Positions 55,530 through 64,000 of a DNA stretch of 64,000 bases are shown here, one piece after another (the first letter of the stretch is position 1; each line of letters opens with the position of its first letter). The notes under the pieces were generated by a model. That model ran no database searches and had not been told where the DNA came from. It saw only the letters and a list, made by a program, of their open reading frames with translations. This stretch comes from Methylobacterium terricola (lineage in GTDB: Bacteria > Pseudomonadota > Alphaproteobacteria > Rhizobiales > Beijerinckiaceae). The stretch is taken from the NCBI RefSeq assembly GCF_006151805.1, contig NZ_VDDA01000017.1, forward strand, positions 1-64,000. Reading direction: 5' to 3'. A program made the position numbers and the translations under genes.

Positions 55530-57161
55530 GTGCGAGCGCTCAAGCGTGCCGGAAGCGGGGCGGCCAATCCGGCGGCCCGGGGATCACGCTCCTGTCGGCG
55601 CGGCGCGCTGGCGCTGGTCGCCTGCCTGACGGCGATGGTCGCCTCGACCAGCGACACCCAGGACGCGGTCGCCAACGGCGACACCCGCACGATCGCGATC
55701 TTCCACGAGCACACCAAGGAGAGCGCCGCGATCACGTTCAAGCGTGACGGGCGCTACGACCGCGCCGCCCTTGAGCAGCTGAACTGGCTCCTGCGCGACT
55801 GGCGCCTCGACGAGCCGACCAAGATGGACCCGCGGCTGTTCGACGTTGTGTGGGAGGCCCACCGCGCGGTCGGCTCGCAGGATGCGATCCACGTCGTCTC
55901 GGCCTACCGCTCGCCGAAGACCAATGCCGCCCTGCGTCGGCGCTCCCGCGCGGTGGCCGAGCACAGCCAGCACATGCTCGGCAAAGCGATGGATTTCTAC
56001 CTCGCCGACGTCTCGATCGACCAGATCCGGGCGATCGGCATGCAGATGCAGCGCGGCGGCGTCGGCTGGTACCCGCAGGCCAACAGCCCCTTCGTCCATC
56101 TCGATGTCGGCTCGGTGCGCTCCTGGCCGCGGATGAGCCACGACCAGCTCGCCCGCCTGTTTCCCGACGGCCGCACCGTCCACCTGCCGGCCGACGGCCG
56201 GCCGATGCCGGGCTACGAGATGGCCAAGGCCGAGATCCTGGCCCGCGGCGGCAGCGTGATGGGCGTGAGCCAGGCGATCGCCGCGGCGGACGAGGAGGAC
56301 AGCCCGAACGTCGTCGGCCAGTTCTTCGCCATGCTGTTCGGCGGAGGATCGAAGCCTGCGGCCCCGCCGCCGGCACCGGTGGTGCTCTCCGGCCGCGCCG
56401 GCCGCGTCCGCCCGGTGGCGCTCGCCAGCGCCCAGCCGGAGGATGCGGGCACCCGGGATGCCCTCGCCTACGCCGCCCCGGCGGTGCCCGCCGCCCTCAT
56501 GCAGCCGGCCGCGCCCCGACAGGCCGCGGTGCAACCCGAGCCGGTCCAGCCGGAAGCCGCGCCCCCGGTCGCCGCGCCCGAGCCCGAGATGCGCGCTGCC
56601 GAGCCGGTGGTGGCCGGGCTGCCGGCGACGCCGCTGCCGCCCCGGCGTCCGTCGGAATTCGCCGCCCTGGCGGAGGCCCTGGTCGCCGCGCCGCCGCCGA
56701 TCGCCGTGCCGCTGCCGCCGGCCCGCCCGGCCTCGGTGCGGGTCGCCTCGGCCGAGGCCGACCCGGCGGCTCTGGGAGCGATGCTCCAGCCCCGGCCTCG
56801 TCTGGCGCCCTCCCCGACGGAGCCCAGGCCCCAGGAATCCAAGTCTCAGGAATCCAAGTCCCAGGAATCCAAGTCCCACGATACCAAGTCGCAGGACTCC
56901 AGATCCGCGGATCCCAAGGCGTCGGATTCGAAGTCTCCGGACTCCAAGTCGCAGCTGCGTGCCCTGTTCAGCGCCGCGGTGGCTGCCCCCGCCGCCGAGG
57001 CCGCTTCCGTCCGCGTCGTCCAGCGCGCGAAGGCCGGCACCCCGCCGGCCGGCCTCGTCGGTGCTCCGGCCGGCGCGGTCGCCACCCGCTTCCAGGCGAA
57101 AGCGAGCGAGGACGCCCCGGGCTCCGGCCGGTTCAGCGGGCCGGCGGTAGGACGGCGCTGA
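55530..57161 (+). CDS. DUF882 / M15-like peptidoglycan protein with Lys/Ser repeat
   Basis: The 543-residue exported protein has a signal segment (GALALVACLTAMVASTSDT) and a DUF882 (YcbK/M15-like) domain at residues ~45-235. Key residues include HVVSAYRSPKTNAAL, the metal-ligand pair in SQHMLGKAMDFYL and HLDVGSVRSWPR. It should act on peptidoglycan. The C-terminal half is an Ala/Pro-rich linker with a run of eight 5-residue repeats (consensus Q-E-S-K-S) encoded by a 15-bp tandem repeat at 56832-56951, then a basic tail. The GTG at 55530 is the only usable start. Confidence 0.8.
   Translation: MRALKRAGSGAANPAARGSRSCRRGALALVACLTAMVASTSDTQDAVANGDTRTIAIFHEHTKESAAITFKRDGRYDRAALEQLNWLLRDWRLDEPTKMDPRLFDVVWEAHRAVGSQDAIHVVSAYRSPKTNAALRRRSRAVAEHSQHMLGKAMDFYLADVSIDQIRAIGMQMQRGGVGWYPQANSPFVHLDVGSVRSWPRMSHDQLARLFPDGRTVHLPADGRPMPGYEMAKAEILARGGSVMGVSQAIAAADEEDSPNVVGQFFAMLFGGGSKPAAPPPAPVVLSGRAGRVRPVALASAQPEDAGTRDALAYAAPAVPAALMQPAAPRQAAVQPEPVQPEAAPPVAAPEPEMRAAEPVVAGLPATPLPPRRPSEFAALAEALVAAPPPIAVPLPPARPASVRVASAEADPAALGAMLQPRPRLAPSPTEPRPQESKSQESKSQESKSHDTKSQDSRSADPKASDSKSPDSKSQLRALFSAAVAAPAAEAASVRVVQRAKAGTPPAGLVGAPAGAVATRFQAKASEDAPGSGRFSGPAVGRR
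56832..56951. repeat. 15-bp tandem repeat in the DUF882 gene
   Basis: Eight imperfect 15-bp units (CAGGAATCCAAGTCC-type) encode QESKS-like pentapeptides. The first three are nearly identical and the later ones diverge, suggesting growth of the array from one end. Confidence 0.7.
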
Positions 57162-57681
57162 GCGCCGCGACGGCCGGGGGAACGTCCTCGCCGCCGGCAG
57201 GACCGTTCCGGTCAGCCCACGGACGATTGCCCTCCGGGGCGCCCCGGTTGCGGCCTGACCGTGCGCCCGCCGATGGCGCAACCGTCTGCTGATCTCCGGC
57301 GTGGCGAGCCTCGCGGCCAGGGTCGGCCCGGTCGCGGTGGCGATCGACGCCTGGCTGGTCTTGCTCACCCCGCTCGGCTTGCGGGCGGTCGCGAGCAGCG
57401 TGCCACGTTCCACCGTTCGACAAGCTCCGGCCCAACCAATTGCGGGGCTCGGCGCGACCATGCCGGCATCGTAGCGAGTGGCGCGGAAGTCAGAACCAGG
57501 CGAACGGTCGACGCCATAAAGAAGTGACAATGCGAATCATTTCAAGCTCGATATTGTATTAAATGTTTCAGAGAAAAATTCGCGATATTGCTCAGTTAAT
57601 AATATCACGATCTAAAATAATATTCCTTCATCGAGATGGAGATCGGCAGGCATGCACCGTGCAAGCCGGCCGATCTCGCTG
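57162..57681. other. Intergenic region with an AT-rich patch
   Basis: No supported gene. The right part (57520-57640) is AT-rich and followed by a hairpin that may terminate the minus-strand kinase gene. Frames such as that at 57133-57435 on the minus strand look like shadows. Confidence 0.4.
57639..57677 (-). terminator. Hairpin after the LOV kinase gene
   Basis: GAGATCGGC at 57639-57647 pairs with GCCGATCTC at 57669-57677. On the minus strand it lies a few bases after the stop at 57682 and is followed by an A/T-rich run. Confidence 0.5.
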
Positions 57682-60144
<2,463 letters not shown>

Positions 60145-60181
60145 GCCCGCCGGGCCCGGAGCAAAGATGCGGCGCCTGCCA

Positions 60182-60835
60182 TCACGCGTCCAGGTCGCCG
60201 AGGGCGCGGGCGATGAACTCGTCCACCAGGGCGCGCAGGCTCTCGAGGGAGGGCAGGTCCATCAGCATCGCCAGGTAGCCGCGGATGTCGCGCTCGCTCA
60301 CCGAGAAGTCGATGTAGAGGAACAGCACCAGCGCGTCGGCGCCCGAGCCGGCCGGGCTGCCCGCATCGGTCCCGAAGATCCGCGGGCCGTCGCCGCGCTC
60401 GATGCCGGGCAGCGACATGGTCAGCGTGCGCTGGAGCATGTTCGCCATCGTGGCGAGGCAGCCATTGAGGATGATGTTGCCGGTCTCGGCGAGCGCCTCG
60501 TCCTCGAGGGCCGCGACCTCCTCGGGCGAGAGTTCCTCGCCGGCGACCGCCCGGACCAGCTCGCGGCCGTTCTCCTGCGGGAAGATCAGGAGGGCGCGAC
60601 CCGCGAAGGCGCCCTCGAAGTCCTGGTGCACCACCACGAGGGGCGCGGCCTCGCGCTCGCCGATCAGCCGGGCGGCGGCGGCGCGCGAGACGATCTCCAC
60701 CGACGGCACCGAGAGCAGCACCTGGGTGCCGATCATCGTGCGCAGGCTCGCGGCGGCGCGGCTGACCCCGATATTGACGAGCTCGGCGAAGGCGTCCTGC
60801 TGCAGCTCGGTCAGGCCGACCGTGTCGTTGTTCAC
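60182..60835 (-). CDS. CheC-like chemotaxis phosphatase
   Basis: 217 residues. The two family helices are visible: AFAELVNIGVSRAAASL and DEALAETGNIILNGCLATMAN (E-x3-N-type catalytic residues are present: Glu and Asn in each). CheC/CheX/FliY phosphatases dephosphorylate CheY-P. The GTG start (60835-60833) overlaps the stop of the CheY-like gene (GTGA, 60832-60835), so the two are translationally coupled. It adjusts the signal from this chemosensory locus. Confidence 0.85.
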   Translation of the reverse strand: MNNDTVGLTELQQDAFAELVNIGVSRAAASLRTMIGTQVLLSVPSVEIVSRAAAARLIGEREAAPLVVVHQDFEGAFAGRALLIFPQENGRELVRAVAGEELSPEEVAALEDEALAETGNIILNGCLATMANMLQRTLTMSLPGIERGDGPRIFGTDAGSPAGSGADALVLFLYIDFSVSERDIRGYLAMLMDLPSLESLRALVDEFIARALGDLDA

Positions 60836-61242
60836 GGGGCGGCGCTCCGGCGCAGGCGGAGGGACGCGCCCGAGAGGAAGCCCGCCAGGGCGTCCCCGGT
60901 CAGGGGCTTGGCCATGAAGGTGGCGTCGAGCTGGCGGGCGCGGGCGATCACCTCGTCCTGAATGTTGGCGGAGATCACGGCGATCGGCATGCCGGGCTTG
61001 CCCGCGCGCAGCTCCTCGGCGAGGGCGAGGCCGTCCTTGCCCGGCATGTTGAAGTCGAGGAGCGCGATATCGACCGGCTCGCTCGCCACCACCGCCAGGG
61101 CCGCGTCGGCGTTGGCGGCCTCGCGCAGGGTCCAGTCCGGCTTGAGCTGGCGCAGGAGCCGCAGGGCGACCGCCCGGGCGAGCTTGCTGTCGTCCACGAC
61201 GAGGACGGTGATGGGCGCGGGAGCGGTCGGTGTCTGCGACAT
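60832..61242 (-). CDS. CheY-like single-domain response regulator
   Basis: 136 residues, a stand-alone receiver. The acidic pair VDDSKLARAV, phosphoacceptor Asp in ALLDFNMPGKDGL, the switch Ser (VISANIQDE) and Lys (MAKPLTG) are intact. It probably takes phosphate from CheA and/or the hybrid kinase. Its gene ends overlapping the CheC-like gene. A 554-bp gap separates it from the STAS gene upstream. The ATG at 61242 is chosen over 61251 for spacing. Confidence 0.85.
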   Translation of the reverse strand: MSQTPTAPAPITVLVVDDSKLARAVALRLLRQLKPDWTLREAANADAALAVVASEPVDIALLDFNMPGKDGLALAEELRAGKPGMPIAVISANIQDEVIARARQLDATFMAKPLTGDALAGFLSGASLRLRRSAAP

Positions 61243-61796
61243 GGGCGGCATCTAGGCGGTTTTCGCTCAAAGGGAAATGGATCCTGCGCGATCTCATCGA
61301 GGATGTGTTGCGGAAAAGAGCGGATCCCGGCGGGAGAAGGCGCCGTGATCGCCGACGCGCGCGCCGCGGACCGGTCGAGCACGGGGTCGCGGCCATCGCC
61401 GCACCGATCACTCGTCCGGGTTCGCCAGGGCCTTGGGCCGCGTTGCCGGGACGCCGACGGGCGCATCGTCTTCGACGAGCGACCGATGCTCCGGTACGAC
61501 GCTGCGGCGGATCGTGAGCAAGCGACATGCCGATGCGGGGCGCGCCGGATGTCGCGGCCCACGCTCCCGAACGTCGCGGAACGACGCGTATCCGCGTCCG
61601 TGCAGCTCGTCGGCGAACCGTCGATCCGGAGGTCGATCCTGCGTCGGCGTGGCCGGCACACGGGTCAGCCCGGCAGGACGGACGGCCGGGTGGGGATCGT
61701 CGAAGACCGATCCCAGGACCCTGTCGCCGTCATACGGGGTTGCGCCGCACGGCTCCGGGGGGACCGGGGACCGGGGAGAGTGCGAGGTCGGTCGTC
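61243..61796. other. Gap inside the chemosensory locus
   Basis: No supported gene. Several long frames are open on both strands (for example a minus-strand tail that reads FADELHGRGYASFRDVRERG), but none has a start or family match. It may be a decayed gene or the promoter of the CheY-CheC group. Confidence 0.35.
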
Positions 61797-62066
61797 TCAC
61801 GCCTCGCCTTGCGCCGACGGACCGTCCGTGGACGCGTTCAGCAACGGCGCGATCCAGCGCGCCGCGAAGGCATCGCCGCAGAGGCCGTGGATCGGCGGGC
61901 GCAGCCGCAGCAGCACCTGCACCACCGCCGTATGGAGGCCGGTGCAACCGCTCCATTCCACGGCGATCCCCGGATGGGCGAGGAGCAGGGCGGCCAGGGT
62001 CTCGGCCTCCTCGACCGGGCACGGGCCTTCGAGCCGGATCAGGTCTCCGTCGCGGCGCACGCTCAC
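61797..62066 (-). CDS. STAS-domain protein
   Basis: 89 residues with a STAS-like fold: a short strand pair (DGDLIRLEGPCPVEEAETLA), then AVEWSGCTGLHTAVVQVLLR, where the switch Ser/Cys-Gly turn lies, and a final helix. Such proteins are regulatory partners in chemotaxis-like clusters. The GTG start overlaps the CheA stop (62063-62066, GTGA), so it is coupled to CheA. Confidence 0.7.
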   Translation of the reverse strand: MSVRRDGDLIRLEGPCPVEEAETLAALLLAHPGIAVEWSGCTGLHTAVVQVLLRLRPPIHGLCGDAFAARWIAPLLNASTDGPSAQGEA

Positions 62067-64000
62067 GGCAGGCTCTCCCCCTCTCCTCGCGGATCGTCCC
62101 GCCCGACGAGGGCCTCCGGGTCGAGCGCCAGCAGCACTCGTCCGTCGCCGGACAGCGTGGTGCCGGCGAGGCCGGGCGCGGCGGCGAGCGGCGGCAACGG
62201 CCGGACCAGCCCGTCGAACCGGCCGGCGAAGCGGTCGACCTCGATCGCGACGCGCTCGCGCCCGGCCCGCACCACCGCGAGCCGCGCCTCGGGCCACGCC
62301 CTGCGAGGCTCATCGGGCCCGCGGGGCAGGTCGAGCAGGTCGGCGAGGTGCAGCACCGGCACCGTCTGGTCGCGCAGGACCGTGACGGCCCCCGGGGCGA
62401 GGTCGCGGATCTCGGCGCGCGGGATCCGGGCGAGCTCGACCACGGCCTCCATCGGCAGACCGTAGCGCTCCGGCCCGACCTCGACCAGGAGCAGCCGGAC
62501 GAGGGACTGGGCGCGGGGCAACCGCAGGCGGATCGTGGTGCCGGCGCCGATACGGCTCTCGACGGTGCAGGTGCCGCCCAGGCGGGCGACAGCGGCGCGC
62601 ACCGCATCCATGCCGACGCCGCGGCCCGAGACGGCGCCGACCGACGCGGCGGTCGAGAAGCCGGGGGCGAAGATCAGGTCGATCGCCCCGGCCTCGTCGA
62701 GGGCGGCCAGGGCCTCGGGCGCCATCAGGCCGCGCTCGGCGGCGCGGCGGCGCAGAAAGGCCGGGTCGAGGCCGCGGCCGTCATCGCTGACCGTGACGAC
62801 GACCCGCTCGGCCCGGCTCTCTGCCGCGACGACGATGCGCCCGATTGCGGGCTTGCCGGCCGCCTCGCGCAGCGACGGCGGCTCGATGCCGTGGTCGACG
62901 GCGTTGCGCAGGAGGTGGAGCAGCGGCTCGAACAGCCCCTCGGCCACGTCGCGGTCGATCTCGGTCTCCTCGCCCGCGAGCGTCAGGGTCACTTCCTTGC
63001 CGAGCTGGCGGGCGATGTCGCGCAACGCCCGCGGGAAGCGGCGGAAGACCCGCGCCAGGGGCTGGAGCCGCAGGCCCACGGCCTCGCGGTGCAGCTCGGC
63101 CGAGAGGCGGCCGATCCGCTCGTCGCTCGCCCGCAGGGCGGGGAGACAATCCGCAAGGTTCGCCCCGGCGCCGGCCCGGGCGACGACCTCGCCGAGGAGC
63201 GTGCGGGCGGCGGCGAGATCGTCGGCGAGGGCCACCAGGGCGTCGATCCGGCCGGCCTCGACCCGCAGGGTCCTGGAGACCTCGCTCTGTGGGATCGCGG
63301 CGGCCTCGGCTCCCGTCGCGGGCTCGGGCGCGGCCTGCGCCGGCACGGGGGGCCCCAGCGCCGCCACCTCGACCTGATCCGGCACCAGCCGGAACACGGC
63401 CTCGACCTCCGCCCGCGGGTCGGTGGTCAGCAGCGTGACGGCGAGGTTGCAGGCGAAGACGTCGAGGCTGTCGAGCGGCGGCCAGGGCGCGGCGGGATCG
63501 AGGCGCAGGGCCACCAGCCCGGGCAGCCGGCGTACCAGCCCGACCGGGTCGTCGCCGGAGAAGAAGCAATCGGGACGCGGGGCGTAGCGCAGGGCGGTCA
63601 GCGGCCCGGCGGAACGCTCGCCGAGATCCGCCAGGAGGGCCGCGGCCCAGCCGGGCACCGGACCGGCCAGGGCGTCATCGGGCTCGGCCGCGGTTGTCGC
63701 GGGCGCCAGCCGGGCGCGGTAGCGCGCCATGAGCCGCGCCGATTCCGCCGCGGCGCCGGCCGGCAGCGCGCCGGTCGCGGCGATCGCCTCGGTCCAGCGG
63801 GCGACGGCGTCGAGGGCGGCCAGGGACAGGTCGACGAGATCGGCGCCGGCCTGGAGCGTGCCGACCCGAGCCGCCGCCAGCCCGTCCTCGGCGGCGTGCA
63901 GGAGCGCCAGCATCGCCGGCCAGTCGAACAGGGCGGCCGAGCCCTTGAGGGTGTGGACGACGCGGAACACCCGGTTCACGACGTCGGGATCGGGGGTCCC
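62063..64000 (-). CDS. cheA: Chemotaxis histidine kinase CheA, C-terminal part (start outside window)
   Basis: The frame stays open past the right edge, so the start is not seen. From the right: an Hpt domain with phospho-His (HTLKGSAALFDW, His codon at 63953-63955), a linker, a dimerisation region, then the HATPase (LHLLRNAVDHGIEPP, DDGRGLDP, GRGVGMDAVR) and a CheW-like domain at the end. It phosphorylates CheY-type regulators. It is coupled to the STAS gene downstream. The locus also holds CheY- and CheC-like genes and the LOV kinase. Confidence 0.9.
   Translation of the reverse strand, partial: GTPDPDVVNRVFRVVHTLKGSAALFDWPAMLALLHAAEDGLAAARVGTLQAGADLVDLSLAALDAVARWTEAIAATGALPAGAAAESARLMARYRARLAPATTAAEPDDALAGPVPGWAAALLADLGERSAGPLTALRYAPRPDCFFSGDDPVGLVRRLPGLVALRLDPAAPWPPLDSLDVFACNLAVTLLTTDPRAEVEAVFRLVPDQVEVAALGPPVPAQAAPEPATGAEAAAIPQSEVSRTLRVEAGRIDALVALADDLAAARTLLGEVVARAGAGANLADCLPALRASDERIGRLSAELHREAVGLRLQPLARVFRRFPRALRDIARQLGKEVTLTLAGEETEIDRDVAEGLFEPLLHLLRNAVDHGIEPPSLREAAGKPAIGRIVVAAESRAERVVVTVSDDGRGLDPAFLRRRAAERGLMAPEALAALDEAGAIDLIFAPGFSTAASVGAVSGRGVGMDAVRAAVARLGGTCTVESRIGAGTTIRLRLPRAQSLVRLLLVEVGPERYGLPMEAVVELARIPRAEIRDLAPGAVTVLRDQTVPVLHLADLLDLPRGPDEPRRAWPEARLAVVRAGRERVAIEVDRFAGRFDGLVRPLPPLAAAPGLAGTTLSGDGRVLLALDPEALVGRDDPRGEGESLP

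Noticed and set aside
56832..56951. CRISPR array
   Set aside because: The repeats are contiguous 15-bp coding units with no spacers.

Overview
The window is GC-rich (roughly 70%) DNA from an alphaproteobacterium, most likely Methylobacterium or a close relative. This rests on the MucR regulator without its usual zinc cysteine, the ActS/ActR (RegB/RegA) redox pair, an intracellular polyhydroxybutyrate depolymerase, a DUF6460 membrane protein and the style of the PurC and S24-regulator genes. The genus is an inference; no database was searched.

Layout. Positions 1-3238 are the right-hand end of an integrated element. They hold one end of an IS3-family insertion sequence, a few small phage- or plasmid-like genes (one broken by an in-frame stop), a promoter flanked by twin repeats, and finally a 50-bp copy of the 3' part of a tRNA-Pro(CGG) gene, read as an attachment site. 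Native chromosome begins after it.

From 3239 to about 20300 come a MucR regulator, a methyltransferase, an M23 cell-wall peptidase, a DJ-1/PfpI protein, gluQ, a 3-methyladenine glycosylase, an esterase, an HpcH/HpaI aldolase and purC. A tightly overlapping minus-strand operon follows (IalB-like protein, exported protein, two large GT2 glycosyltransferases), then a YgjP-type metalloprotein and the PHB depolymerase. From 20645 to 27176 come actS-actR, a DUF4926/DUF6883 pair with an apparent frameshift, a palindromic repeat block, a gamma-glutamyltransferase-like gene, a small membrane protein and an OpgD-like glucan gene. A glycogen locus occupies 27348-33917 (glgP divergent from a GH13 glucosidase gene, then glgA).

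From 34258 to 41266 are signalling and metal genes: a GGDEF-EAL protein, an ArsR-metallothionein operon with a clear operator, a transporter-fused hybrid histidine kinase and an S24/LexA-like regulator divergent from DUF952-pyrD. From 43013 to 50336 are transport and enzyme genes (DUF6460-MATE-GFA-methyltransferase, alpha/beta hydrolase-EamA, oligoendopeptidase F). From 50614 to 57161 are a sigma-54 response regulator, an L,D-transpeptidase and a DUF882 protein. The right end, 57682-64000, is a minus-strand chemosensory locus: CheA (cut by the window edge), a STAS protein, a CheY-like receiver, a CheC-like phosphatase and a LOV-PAS hybrid histidine kinase, which suggests that blue light or redox feeds this pathway.

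Small GC-rich inverted repeats of a REP-like family sit in five intergenic places. Two AT-rich islands (about 55100-55310 and 57520-57640) stand out against the rest. No CRISPR array, rRNA or complete tRNA was seen.
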